From Colwellia sp. (GTDB taxonomy: Bacteria; Pseudomonadota; Gammaproteobacteria; Enterobacterales; Alteromonadaceae): a stretch of DNA of 64,000 bases. The notes beneath the pieces are model-generated. The model was not told where the DNA came from. It saw only the letters and a program-made list of their open reading frames with translations, and ran no database searches. Numbering within the stretch: the first letter of the stretch is position 1; each line of letters begins with the position of its first letter. Location: the NCBI GenBank assembly GCA_013215655.1, contig JABSOX010000014.1, forward strand, positions 79,479 through 143,478. Reading direction: 5' to 3'. The position numbers and the translations under genes are program-made. Below, one piece after another: positions 35,185 to 45,636 of the stretch.

Positions 35185-35460
35185 ATGAGTCGTCATGAAA
35201 AGTCATTACTTATCGTCAATAAACTGGGCTTACATGCCAGAGCCGCAACAAAACTAGCACAACTCAGTCAACAGTTTGAGGCTAAGGTTACCATTTCACT
35301 TGATGATAATAGTGCCGACGCTGCCAGCATTATGGGCTTAATGTTACTTGCTGGTGGCCAAGGAAAAACAGTTAAAGTGATCACCGAAGGAAAAGATGCC
35401 AAGCACGCATTAGCCAGTATTTGTCAGCTATTTTCAGACAAATTTGATGAAGGTGAATGA
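35185..35460 (+). CDS. ptsO: HPr family phosphocarrier (NPr)
   Basis: KLGLHARAATKLAQLSQQF phosphorylation site; synteny with rapZ. Confidence 0.93.
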   Translation: MSRHEKSLLIVNKLGLHARAATKLAQLSQQFEAKVTISLDDNSADAASIMGLMLLAGGQGKTVKVITEGKDAKHALASICQLFSDKFDEGE

Positions 35461-35749
35461 CCCGGTAATTTACAATTTTTGTCTCTGTAAAAACACATCC
35501 ATTCAGTAAATTATTTCAAAAAAATGTGATAAAACAACGAAGTTGATATAAACTATTCAAATGCATTAAGCATTTTAATAATCAAATAAAAAGATACGAT
35601 ACCGCTTACTATTACTTGTTTTTCACACAAAACTTTAATACAAATGCAATGCTAAACAGATAAAACATCAAGAACTAATTTCCACGTAGATAAACAACTA
35701 AAAAAGCTTTAGTTGTCATAATACATACAATTTTATTGGTGAAGGTTTT

Positions 35750-37108
35750 ATGCCTGACGTATCAGAGCAAGAATACAATCAACAACGCCTACAACAAGTC
35801 AACGAAGCACTTGGTAGTGGCATGTTTGTTTATGTGCGTAAGTTGTTGCAAAATATGCCTGCCTACGATCTTGCCCTGATTTTAGAATCCTCCCCTGCTA
35901 AAAACCGTACCGTTCTTTGGCAACTTATTGACCCCGATAATCACGGTGAAGTACTTGAAGAACTCAATGAGGAAGTCCGTAAAGGTATCCTTAAAAGCAT
36001 GCGTCCTGAAAAATTGGCCGCCGTTGCTGAAGGTATGGATGTTGATGATTTAGCAGAAGTATTTAGAACATTGCCCGACAGTGCATACCGAGATGTACTG
36101 AATTCAATGGACTCACAAGATAGAAGCCGAGTAGAAACAGCACTTTCTTTTGAAGAAGATACCGCTGGCGCAATCATGAATACCGATACTATCACCATCA
36201 GACCCGAGGTTTCTGTTGATGTCGTATTACGTTATTTACGGTTAAAAGGCGAACTTCCTGAGTCTACCGATTCCTTTTATGTGGTTGACCGAGAAGACCA
36301 TTTTATCGGTGCTGTTTCGTTATCCGCAATCGTTACTGCTAAGCCTGATATTATTGTGTCAACACTGATTGATGAAGACGTTGAAGCAATAACCGCTGAT
36401 ATGTCAGAAAATGATGTCGCACAATTATTTGAACGTCACGATTGGTTTTCTGCCCCTGTGGTTGATGACGACGACAGGTTATTAGGTCGTATTACTATTG
36501 ATGATGTCATTGATATCATTCGTGAAGAAGCTGAACATTCAATGATGAGTATGGCGGGTTTAGACGATGAAGCTGATACCTTCGCTCCCGTCATTAAAAG
36601 TACACAACAACGCTCTATCTGGTTAGGGGTAAATTTAATTACAGCATTACTTGCTGTTGCCGTTACCAGCATGTTTGAAGGCATCTTTGAGCAGTTGGCC
36701 ATCTTAGCAGTACTCAACTCCTTAGTACCTAGTATGGGCGGTGTTGCTGGTAATCAAACATTAACTTTGGTTATTCGTGGTATGGCCTTAGGACATGTTG
36801 GCGATAGTAACGCTCGGGCATTACTGATAAAGGAACTTGCTGTCGGGTTTTTAAATGGCATTATTTGGGCATTACTGATTGCTTCTGTTGTTGCTATTTG
36901 GAAACAAGATCTAGCACTTGGCGGCGTTATTGCCTTTGCCATGTTAATGAATATGACCGCGGCAGGCGCGGCAGGTGTATCAATTCCTTTATTATTGAAA
37001 CGTATGAATATTGATCCAGCGCTAGCAGGTAGTGTCATTTTAACAACAATTACAGATGTTGTTGGTATCTTCGCTTTCTTAGGTACTGCGACGCTTTTAC
37101 TTACTTAA
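35750..37108 (+). CDS. mgtE: Magnesium transporter MgtE
   Basis: MgtE N domain, CBS pair, C-terminal TM region (NSLVPSMGGVAGNQTLTLVIRG). Confidence 0.95.
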   Translation: MPDVSEQEYNQQRLQQVNEALGSGMFVYVRKLLQNMPAYDLALILESSPAKNRTVLWQLIDPDNHGEVLEELNEEVRKGILKSMRPEKLAAVAEGMDVDDLAEVFRTLPDSAYRDVLNSMDSQDRSRVETALSFEEDTAGAIMNTDTITIRPEVSVDVVLRYLRLKGELPESTDSFYVVDREDHFIGAVSLSAIVTAKPDIIVSTLIDEDVEAITADMSENDVAQLFERHDWFSAPVVDDDDRLLGRITIDDVIDIIREEAEHSMMSMAGLDDEADTFAPVIKSTQQRSIWLGVNLITALLAVAVTSMFEGIFEQLAILAVLNSLVPSMGGVAGNQTLTLVIRGMALGHVGDSNARALLIKELAVGFLNGIIWALLIASVVAIWKQDLALGGVIAFAMLMNMTAAGAAGVSIPLLLKRMNIDPALAGSVILTTITDVVGIFAFLGTATLLLT

Positions 37109-37192
37109 CAACTAACCTAAGGGCTAACTTAACGTTAACCTAAGAGCTAAGCTGGGCAATAATCAACAGCCTCGCTCTTTTTGTCTGTTTAA

Positions 37193-38548
37193 CTAACTAC
37201 CCGCAACCTGCATTTCATCAATTAATAATGAGCCTGTACGAATACTGCCTCGCATATCGGTATCACTACCAACAGCTATCAGTCCTTTGAAAATATCACT
37301 TAAATTACCGGCAATAGTGACTTCTGACACAGGATAGGCAATCTGACCATTTTCAACCCAAAATCCAGCTGCACCACGTGAATAGTCACCATTAACGACA
37401 TTTACCCCTTGTCCCATTAATTCTGTTACTAAAAAGCCAGTACCCAGTTTTTTCAGCATCGCATCAAAGTCACCGCCATTGGCATCTCCTTTAGCTTGCA
37501 GTAACCAATTATGAATACCGCCAGCATGACCTGTCGTAGTAAGTCCTAACTTACGAGCAGAATAGCTAGTCAAGAGATAGGTTTCTAAACAACCATCAAC
37601 AATTATTTCTCGATCAAGGGTTTTGACACCTTCACTATCAAAAGCACTGCTTGCTAATGCTTTTTTAATATGAGGTCGTTCGCTGATACTTAAAAAATCA
37701 GGGAAAACTTGTTTACCAATAGCATCTAATAAAAAAGATGATTTACGATATAAATTACCGCCACTTATCGCTGCAATAAAATGACCAAATATGGTATTAG
37801 CAATATCAGCCCGAAACATTACCGGCACTTTACCGGTAGGTAATTTATGTGCACCTAAACGTGATAATACTTCTATTGAGGCTTTAATACCTATTTCTTT
37901 AGCATCATCCATACAATCAAAATTGCGATTAACCGTATAAGCATAATCACGTTGCATATCTTCGCCTTTACTAGCAATCATCACACAACTTAAACTATGA
38001 CGACTACTTGGATAACCAACAATTTGTCCGTTGCTATTGCCATAAACCTTAAAACCTTCAAAACTATCTAACGAAGCACCATCAGAATTAGTGATACGTT
38101 TATCATAGGCTAAAGCACTATCTTCACAGGTTTTGGCAAGAGCAATAGCATCATCAGTACTTAATGTTTTGTGATGGTATAAATCTAAATCTTCAGGATT
38201 CATTTCTAACAATTCTTTATCCGCTAAACCTGAACATTCATCAACAGAAGTATATTTAGCAATATTGACTGCCGCTTGTACGGTTTGCGCCAAGGCAGCT
38301 TCAGATAAATCAGCTGTTGAAGCACTACCTTTGCGACCTTCTTTATAAACAGTCAATCCTAAAGCGCCGTCATTAGTGAATTCAACAGTTTCAACTTCAC
38401 CCATACGTGTGGTAACACTTAGACCTTGTTGTCGACTCATTGCCACTTCAACGCCATCTGCACCTAATGATTTAGCCATATCCAAAACTTTAGCTACACG
38501 CACTTTTACTTGTTCAAGTTGACTAATAATACTGTCTGATTCTGTCAT
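37193..38548 (-). CDS. pmbA: Metalloprotease PmbA (TldE)
   Basis: TldD/PmbA family; convergent/divergent with yjgA as in gammaproteobacteria. Confidence 0.95.
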   Translation of the reverse strand: MTESDSIISQLEQVKVRVAKVLDMAKSLGADGVEVAMSRQQGLSVTTRMGEVETVEFTNDGALGLTVYKEGRKGSASTADLSEAALAQTVQAAVNIAKYTSVDECSGLADKELLEMNPEDLDLYHHKTLSTDDAIALAKTCEDSALAYDKRITNSDGASLDSFEGFKVYGNSNGQIVGYPSSRHSLSCVMIASKGEDMQRDYAYTVNRNFDCMDDAKEIGIKASIEVLSRLGAHKLPTGKVPVMFRADIANTIFGHFIAAISGGNLYRKSSFLLDAIGKQVFPDFLSISERPHIKKALASSAFDSEGVKTLDREIIVDGCLETYLLTSYSARKLGLTTTGHAGGIHNWLLQAKGDANGGDFDAMLKKLGTGFLVTELMGQGVNVVNGDYSRGAAGFWVENGQIAYPVSEVTIAGNLSDIFKGLIAVGSDTDMRGSIRTGSLLIDEMQVAGS

Positions 38549-38702
38549 GATATTGATAATGTCTCTGATTTGATGCCTAGTTAAATAAAAGTAAGCAATT
38601 AGAATTTTATATGTTGGCTGTTAGTTAATGTCGGTTAACTCATGCCCGTTAACCCATAATTATAGTATACTAACGGCAATTCTTATTTTGATAGAAAACA
38701 TT

Positions 38703-39224
38703 ATGCCCCACTCTGCAAACGATATCGACGAATTAGATGAAGATTTAAAAAGTAAATCTGAAATAAAACGTGAAATGCACCGATTACAAGATTTTGGACA
38801 AAAATTGGTCGAGATGTCTAAACATCAACGTAGTCGCTTGCCGTTAACTGAAGATCTTAAATATGCGATGATTGTTGCAGATAAAATCAAAAACAAACAC
38901 GAAGCATTACGTCGCCACATTAGACATATCGCAAAAATATTAGTTGAAACAGATATGGAACCAATTCATCATGCACTTGATGTTATGGCCAATAAACACC
39001 AACAAGAAACAGCAAAACATGTGCGCCTTGAAAAAATGCGCGATGACATTATTGAACACGGCAGTGAAGTTGTTGAAACATTATTAACGGAATTTCAGGG
39101 CTTAGAACGTCAAAAATTACGACAACTCGCACGCCATGCAGCAAAAGAGAAAAAAGCCGAAAAGTCTGATAAATATAAAAAAGAATTATTTGCTTATCTA
39201 AAAGAGCATACTAAAAATCAATAA
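38703..39224 (+). CDS. darP: Ribosome-associated protein YjgA (DarP)
   Basis: DIDELDEDLKSKSEIKREMHRLQDFGQKLVEMSKHQRSRLPL; start adjusted to the downstream ATG. Confidence 0.93.
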   Translation: MPHSANDIDELDEDLKSKSEIKREMHRLQDFGQKLVEMSKHQRSRLPLTEDLKYAMIVADKIKNKHEALRRHIRHIAKILVETDMEPIHHALDVMANKHQQETAKHVRLEKMRDDIIEHGSEVVETLLTEFQGLERQKLRQLARHAAKEKKAEKSDKYKKELFAYLKEHTKNQ

Positions 39225-39254
39225 TTGTGTTGATGAAATTATCTGAATATTAAA

Positions 39255-39278
39255 CCTGCCACGGCAGGTTTTTTAATG
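39255..39278 (+). terminator. Terminator after yjgA
   Basis: aaacctgccacggcaggttttttaa. Confidence 0.85.
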
Positions 39279-39313
39279 CCTAGAAAATACTTTATTCCAA
39301 CCTCCTCCTTAAC

Positions 39314-39361
39314 TTCCCATTTTTGGGAAGTTCTTGTTTTTTGCTTTCCCTCCTATGGGAC
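39314..39361. promoter_or_regulatory. Two matched dyad sites TTCCC-N6-GGGA(A/C), candidate activator sites
   Basis: ttcccatttttgggaa (39314-39329) and ttccctcctatgggac (39346-39361), same spacing, 32 bp apart. Confidence 0.5.
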
Positions 39362-39421
39362 GAAAAATTAACAACCAACAAGAAAGCACATAATACCCTT
39401 ACTTATCAGTCACATACCTAT

Positions 39422-39438
39422 TTGGCACAATGTCTGCA
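39422..39438 (+). promoter_or_regulatory. Candidate sigma54 promoter of the HlyD/ABC operon
   Basis: TTGGCACAATGTCTGCA: full TGGCAC -24 element, GG-N10-GC spacing. Confidence 0.7.
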
Positions 39439-39490
39439 ATATTCAACTCATTATTGGCTCACCCCAGCTTATTGACTCGGAGCACAGACA

Positions 39491-40747
39491 TTGGATATTT
39501 CTCTAGCCAAACAGAAAAAATCACTATTAACACGCTATTGGCCTTGGGCAATTGTCGCAATAATAGTTGGCTCTGCCAGCAATTATTTATGGTTTCTAGG
39601 ACAAGCTGATTTTGTAATAGATAAAGATATCGTCGTATATGACAAAGTTAAACGTGGTGAATTTTCAGTATCGGTTAGAGGCACTGGATTACTTGTACCA
39701 GATAATATTCAATGGTTGTCTGCCAGTGTTGAGGCGCGAGTAGAGCGCATTATTGTTAAGGCAGGAAAACGGGTAAAACAAGGTGACCTTATTGTTGAAT
39801 TAAGCAATCCGCAATTGGTGCAATTATTAGAGGAAACGCAATGGGAATTGGAAGCTAAAGTTGCAGAAAGTAAAGCGGCTCAAGTCCAACAAAAATCAGC
39901 CTTATTAATACAAAAAGCAGTGATGTTAAATGCTCAACTTAATTATGAAAGTAGCAAACTAAAACAAGAGGCACACACTGAACTATTTCATAAAAGTACT
40001 GGCGCTGTATCCAAGATTGACTATGAGCAAACTCGCTTAGAAACCATTCAACTTAAACAACGTTGGGAAATACAACAAGATGTTTTAGTAACGATGAAAG
40101 AAAACGTTGCCGCACAAGACAACGCCCGTGCAGCACGTTTAAAGAAAATGCAAAAAACCTTAGAGCGTGCTCAACAACAAGTTGATAGCCTAATGGTGAT
40201 TGCCACCATTGATAGTGTTGTACAAGAGGTTCCGGTAGAACCCGGCCAACGAGTTTCCATGGGCGGAAATATCGCTAAACTGGCTCAACAAGACTCCCTT
40301 ATTGCTGAACTGCAGGTACCTGAATTACAAATTCGTGATGTTGTCATAGGCCAACATGTCATCATTGATACCCGTAATAATAAAGTTGCCGGTATTGTAA
40401 CCAGAGTCGACCCTGCAGTGGTTAATGGCAATGTACAAGTTGACGTAAAATTTGTTGGCGATTTACCTAATGACGCACGACCCGACCTGAGCGTAGATGG
40501 TGAAATTATAATCACTAAGTTAACCGATACCTTATATGTAAACCGTCCGATCTTTGCTCAAAGTCAAAGCACTTCCGCTATCTACAAAGTCAGTGAAGAT
40601 GGCAACTTTGCTGAACGTACTAGCATTAAATTCGGCAAAGGTTCGGTTAATCAAATTCAAATAATTGAGGGATTAAACGTTGGCGACCAAATCATTATTT
40701 CAGACCCATCAACGTGGGAAACCTATCAAAAAATCAGAATGTATTAA
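39491..40747 (+). CDS. Efflux periplasmic adaptor (HlyD/RND-MFP family)
   Basis: N-terminal TM, biotinyl-lipoyl-like and coiled-coil regions; followed by ABC ATPase and permease; TTG start. Confidence 0.85.
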   Translation: MDISLAKQKKSLLTRYWPWAIVAIIVGSASNYLWFLGQADFVIDKDIVVYDKVKRGEFSVSVRGTGLLVPDNIQWLSASVEARVERIIVKAGKRVKQGDLIVELSNPQLVQLLEETQWELEAKVAESKAAQVQQKSALLIQKAVMLNAQLNYESSKLKQEAHTELFHKSTGAVSKIDYEQTRLETIQLKQRWEIQQDVLVTMKENVAAQDNARAARLKKMQKTLERAQQQVDSLMVIATIDSVVQEVPVEPGQRVSMGGNIAKLAQQDSLIAELQVPELQIRDVVIGQHVIIDTRNNKVAGIVTRVDPAVVNGNVQVDVKFVGDLPNDARPDLSVDGEIIITKLTDTLYVNRPIFAQSQSTSAIYKVSEDGNFAERTSIKFGKGSVNQIQIIEGLNVGDQIIISDPSTWETYQKIRMY

Positions 40748-40811
40748 TCGTAAATACCATCATATTTTAATGACAACTATTTAAAAGTTTATGCACTACA
40801 AGGATAACATC

Positions 40812-41534
40812 ATGAGTACTACCTTAATAAAATTAGAGAATATTGAAAAAGTCTTTTACACTGAAGAAGTTGAGACCCATGCATTAAGCAATATTAGCCT
40901 GACCATCAACAAAGGTGAATATGTATCCATTTCTGGTCCTTCAGGTTGTGGTAAATCGACTTTGTTATCATTATTAGGTTTATTAGATACCTCTACAGGT
41001 GGAAAATACCAACTTGCTGAGCATGATGTATCTGGAATTTCGAAAACTGAAAGAGCACGAATTCGCAATAAAGAAATCGGCTTTATCTTCCAGTCTTTTA
41101 ATTTGATCAGTGATTTAAGTGTTGAAGAAAATATCGACTTACCCTTAAGTTATCGTAATGATTTGTCTAAAGAGCAAAGAGTAAAAATGGTCAAGGATTC
41201 TTTAGAAAAAGTAAATATGTCACATCGAGCTAAACATTTTCCTTCGCAACTTTCAGGTGGACAACAACAACGTGTTGCCGTAGCGCGTGCTATTGTTGGC
41301 AATCCATCGATTATCTTAGCCGATGAACCAACAGGTAACCTAGACTCTGAAAATGCCGCTGCTGTAATGCAATTACTTGATGTTTTACATGCTGAAGGTG
41401 CCACTATTTGTATGGTTACCCATGATCCAAGATCTGCTGAAAGAGCCGATCGGAATATTGATATTTTAGATGGTCAGATAATTTCAGATCAAAGTAATCC
41501 CGCGCATAAAAATTTCGACGCAGCAACAGCTTAG
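40812..41534 (+). CDS. ABC transporter ATP-binding protein (MacB/LolD-like)
   Basis: Walker A GPSGCGKSTLLSLLGLLD; LSGGQQQRVAVARAI; start adjusted from 40791. Confidence 0.93.
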   Translation: MSTTLIKLENIEKVFYTEEVETHALSNISLTINKGEYVSISGPSGCGKSTLLSLLGLLDTSTGGKYQLAEHDVSGISKTERARIRNKEIGFIFQSFNLISDLSVEENIDLPLSYRNDLSKEQRVKMVKDSLEKVNMSHRAKHFPSQLSGGQQQRVAVARAIVGNPSIILADEPTGNLDSENAAAVMQLLDVLHAEGATICMVTHDPRSAERADRNIDILDGQIISDQSNPAHKNFDAATA

Positions 41535-41545
41535 GAGAATTCATC

Positions 41546-43963
41546 ATGATAATGCAAGATTTTAAGTATGCTATAAGGCTACTTGCTAAGAAACCCGGCT
41601 TTACCATATTAACCACCTTGGTTATGGCAACCGGCATTGGCTTAAGTGTTTATCTATTTTCATTTTTTAATATGCTTTTTGCCGATCTGCCTTTTAAAGA
41701 TGGTGAGTCTATTGTGATTATTGCTGCTTCAGAAAATGGTGCAACCAATTTTGATCGTTTAAGTATCCATGATTATTTTGAGATAAGGAATAATGTCAAA
41801 GGTTTGTCACAATTTGGGGCTTATAGTGAAGAAAGCGTCAATGTCATCGGACGAGAAGGTGCTAGAAAATATAACGCTTCATATACCGAGCCCGGCATGT
41901 TTGAACTCACTCATACTGTGCCAGTATTAGGCAGAACATTTGCCACTAAAGAAGATAAGGTAGGTGCAGAGAATGTTGTTATTGTTGGCTTTGATATCTG
42001 GAAAAACCAATATGGCGGCGATAGTGAAATTTTAGATCAAATCTTGCAAATAAGTGGTGAGTCTTATCGCATTATCGGGGTAATGCCTGAAGGATATTCT
42101 TTCCCAAGACGAGCAGAATTGTGGTTACCCTTACGTAAAGACGCCAAACAACTATCTCGTGATAATACCGAATATATCCGTGGATTTGCTCGTCTTGATG
42201 AAGGTGTTTCAAAACAAGAGATTAATCAGCAGTTATCGGTGATCATGCAACGCATCGAACAAAAATATCCAAAAACTAATCATCGGAAAAGTGCTTATAT
42301 AGGTTCCATGTCTATGTCGTCCGTAGGTAGTGGTATCGCCGTTGTTTATTCAATGCAAGTTGTCGCCATTTTGATCTTAGTATTAGCGTCAATCAATGTC
42401 GGGAATTTATTATTATCTCGAGCAGTTGAGCGCAGTAAAGAAACAGCAATACGGGTGGCACTTGGCGCACCAAGAGCAAGATTAATTAGCCAAATGTTAT
42501 GGGAAAGCATCATTATTTGTACTATGGGTGGCATCATTGGCTTCTTAATGGTTGCTTGGGGATTAGAAATAACTCAAGGGATCACTGCCGGATTTTTTCC
42601 AGGTAAAATGCCTTTTTGGTGGGTTTTTAGTATAGATGCCTTCAACATAAAATTATTTATCGCCTTTGTTATAAGTACCATAATTGTTACCGGTTTATTA
42701 CCCGCTTGGAAAAATTCAGGAGAAAATTTTAATGACGCACTTAAAGATGGTACACGCGGCGCTTTAAGCAAAAAATCAGGGCGATTAAATAAAGTATTAG
42801 TGATTAGTGAAATATTAATTTCTTTAGTGGTATTAATTTGTGCTTCGGTGATGGTGTTATCAAGTTATAACCGCACTCATGCCGATATTGGCGCCGAAAC
42901 TCAAGGGATAATAGTTGCTGATGTCGCTTTATCTGACGCTCGCTATGACTTAGCCAGTAAAAAATCAGAATTTATTAATACCTTACAATCACGCCTTGAA
43001 AATAGCACGGGTATTAGTGACGTTATGATCTCATCGACACTACCCGGTTTATTCGCTCGCACCAACAAATTAGAAATTGAAGGTAAAGAATATCATGACA
43101 ATAAAGGAAAACACGAAGCCAACGCTATTGTGATTACTCCGGGAACCTTGGGTAAGCTTGGCGTTGAGTTACAACAAGGTCGTTATTTTAATAACAGTGA
43201 TAATGGCGATGATAAAAGATCTGTGATTGTTACCGAAAGTTTTGTCAGTCAACATTTTCCAAAACAGTCTGCTCTTGGTAAACGTTTACGGTTCACCGAA
43301 AATGATCAACAAAATCCTAGCTGGTTAACGATTGTTGGCATCGTTGAACATACTCGCCAAGGTGACAACCCTACCAGATCAAAGCTACCGTCAGTGTTTA
43401 GGCCGTATGCACAAGATCCACGTGTGCAAGTCACTGTTGCGATGAAAAGTGCATTAGATAAAACAAGTGTCACTAAAATACTGCGTGATACATTAAGGTC
43501 AATCGATAGTCAGTTACCCGCATTTAGAATTGAAACTTATACACAAAGTGTATATAGAGTCTCAGCTTCAGTAAGATTTATCAGCTCAGTATTGTTAATC
43601 TTTGGTATCGCTGCAGTTGTGCTAGCTGGCAGTGGTATCTATGGGGTAATGTCGAATACCATCAGTCAACGAACTCAGGAAATAGGCATTAAACGCGCTT
43701 TAGGTGCAGATGAAAAACACATCATCAATGAATTGCTTATTGCGGGTGTTAAACAGTTATTATGGGGCGGCATTCCTGGAACGATACTTGGTGGCGCACT
43801 TGGCTTTGCTATGGGAACTGTTATGGGCGTAGGCATCAATGAGATTGTCATTCTTTCACTAACCACCGTAATAATACTTGGCACTATCGTGATTTTAGCA
43901 ACATATTTACCCGCTAAAAAGGCTTTACAACTGGAACCAAGTGAAGCATTACATTACGAATAA
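41546..43963 (+). CDS. ABC transporter permease, duplicated FtsX/MacB domain (ADOP-like)
   Basis: Two FtsX-like regions and MacB periplasmic core-like regions. Confidence 0.9.
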   Translation: MIMQDFKYAIRLLAKKPGFTILTTLVMATGIGLSVYLFSFFNMLFADLPFKDGESIVIIAASENGATNFDRLSIHDYFEIRNNVKGLSQFGAYSEESVNVIGREGARKYNASYTEPGMFELTHTVPVLGRTFATKEDKVGAENVVIVGFDIWKNQYGGDSEILDQILQISGESYRIIGVMPEGYSFPRRAELWLPLRKDAKQLSRDNTEYIRGFARLDEGVSKQEINQQLSVIMQRIEQKYPKTNHRKSAYIGSMSMSSVGSGIAVVYSMQVVAILILVLASINVGNLLLSRAVERSKETAIRVALGAPRARLISQMLWESIIICTMGGIIGFLMVAWGLEITQGITAGFFPGKMPFWWVFSIDAFNIKLFIAFVISTIIVTGLLPAWKNSGENFNDALKDGTRGALSKKSGRLNKVLVISEILISLVVLICASVMVLSSYNRTHADIGAETQGIIVADVALSDARYDLASKKSEFINTLQSRLENSTGISDVMISSTLPGLFARTNKLEIEGKEYHDNKGKHEANAIVITPGTLGKLGVELQQGRYFNNSDNGDDKRSVIVTESFVSQHFPKQSALGKRLRFTENDQQNPSWLTIVGIVEHTRQGDNPTRSKLPSVFRPYAQDPRVQVTVAMKSALDKTSVTKILRDTLRSIDSQLPAFRIETYTQSVYRVSASVRFISSVLLIFGIAAVVLAGSGIYGVMSNTISQRTQEIGIKRALGADEKHIINELLIAGVKQLLWGGIPGTILGGALGFAMGTVMGVGINEIVILSLTTVIILGTIVILATYLPAKKALQLEPSEALHYE

Positions 43964-44066
43964 TTTATAAGAGCTAAGCTATTTATAGTTAAGAATTTAA
44001 TACCATTTAGGTATACACTAAAAGCAATTCCAGCAGATGTTTTTTCTGGAGTTGCTTTACACAATA

Positions 44067-44228
44067 TATACCCGTTATCATTCAAGATGCGGGAATTTAG
44101 TGTGAATTAAAAATTACAGCTACAAGGCACTTATTTGAAGCAATAGTTGTTCTATTGCAAGAATGAGTAACGCTGTAGATGTTGTTTTAAACGCAATAAA
44201 ACCTGCATCTTGAGTGGTGATGGGTATA
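44067..44228. mobile_element. MITE-like element with ~27-bp imperfect terminal inverted repeats
   Basis: tatacccgttatcattcaagatgcggg vs reverse complement of the right end tatacccatcaccactcaagatgcagg. Confidence 0.8.
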
Positions 44229-44245
44229 GGTATTGAATAGCAACA

Positions 44246-45619
44246 ATGAAACAAAAAATATTACTCGTTGATGACGACAACGATATTCTTATCGCATTAA
44301 AAATGCTGCTAGTGCCAGAAGGTTACGAAGTCACACTAACTCAAAATCCTGAAGCCGCTAAAGTAGCAGTTCGTAAAGAAAATTTTAGCCTGGTATTAAT
44401 GGATTTAAACTACTCTCTTGATACCACCTCTGGGGAAGAGGGTTTACAGTTAATCGCTGATATTCGCAAACTTGATGATACTTTACCTATTGTAGTGATG
44501 ACCGGCTGGGCAACCATCGAAGTTGCGGTAAGTACTATGCAAAATGGTGCAAATGACTTTATTCAAAAACCTTGGGATATTGATCGTTTAATTGCCATCA
44601 TTTGTAATCAAATTAAACTGGCTCAAAGTGAAAAAAACTCACAAAAGCTTAAACAACAAAATCAATTATTAGAGCAACAAGTTAATCGTGAGTATCAAGG
44701 TCAATTAATTGCTCAATCACCGGTAATGCAACAAACCATGGCGATTATTAATCAAGTCGCTAAAAGCAATGCTAGTGTATTACTTACCGGAGAAAACGGT
44801 ACCGGTAAAAGCATGTTTGCTCGTTATATTCACGAACATTCAGCTCGAAATGGTGCAAGTCAAATCTCCGTAAATATGGGTGCTGTTACCGAAACACTTT
44901 TTGAAAGTGAAATGTTTGGCCATGTTAAAGGCGCATTTACTGACGCAAAATCTACTCGCATTGGCCGCTTTGAACTGGCTGACGAAGGTACTTTGTTTTT
45001 AGATGAAATTGCCAATACACCCTATTCACAACAGGGAAAGTTATTACGTGTTTTAGAAGACAGTGAATTTGAAAAAGTTGGTGCTAATAAAACCCAAACA
45101 GTCGATATTCGCTTAATATCTGCAACCAATGCTAACTTAAGTGATGCGGTCACAAATGGTGAATTTCGCAAAGATTTATTATATCGCATCAATACTATCG
45201 CCATTGAAATACCGCCATTACGTGATAGAGAAGAAGATATTATCCCGCTCGCGCAATCTTGTTTAAAAAATATGGCAAATAAAAATAACCACACTGAATT
45301 AACTATCAGTCCAAGCGCTAAAAAAGCACTTATTGCTTATGACTGGCCGGGAAATATTCGGGAATTAAACCATGTAATGGAGCGAGCACAAATTTTATGT
45401 CAACAAAGTACCGTTAATGTGATTGATTTAGGTTTGCGAAATAACAAGAATAAAATTGAATTGATCGCAACAGAGCCTGAAGAGTTGGCAACATTAGAAA
45501 GTATAGAATTAGATATTATTGACCAACGACTATCTTACTTTAAAGGTAACGCCTTAAAAGCAGCAAAATCTTTAGGTTTAAGTCGCAGTGCTTTTTACCG
45601 ACGATTAGAAAAAATATAA
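44246..45619 (+). CDS. Sigma54-dependent response regulator (NtrC family)
   Basis: Receiver LLVDDDNDILIAL; AAA+ GENGTGKSMFARYIH, GAFTDA; C-terminal Fis-like HTH AAKSLGLSRSAFYRRLEK. Confidence 0.95.
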   Translation: MKQKILLVDDDNDILIALKMLLVPEGYEVTLTQNPEAAKVAVRKENFSLVLMDLNYSLDTTSGEEGLQLIADIRKLDDTLPIVVMTGWATIEVAVSTMQNGANDFIQKPWDIDRLIAIICNQIKLAQSEKNSQKLKQQNQLLEQQVNREYQGQLIAQSPVMQQTMAIINQVAKSNASVLLTGENGTGKSMFARYIHEHSARNGASQISVNMGAVTETLFESEMFGHVKGAFTDAKSTRIGRFELADEGTLFLDEIANTPYSQQGKLLRVLEDSEFEKVGANKTQTVDIRLISATNANLSDAVTNGEFRKDLLYRINTIAIEIPPLRDREEDIIPLAQSCLKNMANKNNHTELTISPSAKKALIAYDWPGNIRELNHVMERAQILCQQSTVNVIDLGLRNNKNKIELIATEPEELATLESIELDIIDQRLSYFKGNALKAAKSLGLSRSAFYRRLEKI

Positions 45620-45636
45620 GAGGTTAAATTAAGGTC

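Noticed and set aside
37110-37155. Repeated aacctaagrgctaa motifs after mgtE
   Set aside because: Short and low complexity; insufficient to call a functional repeat.
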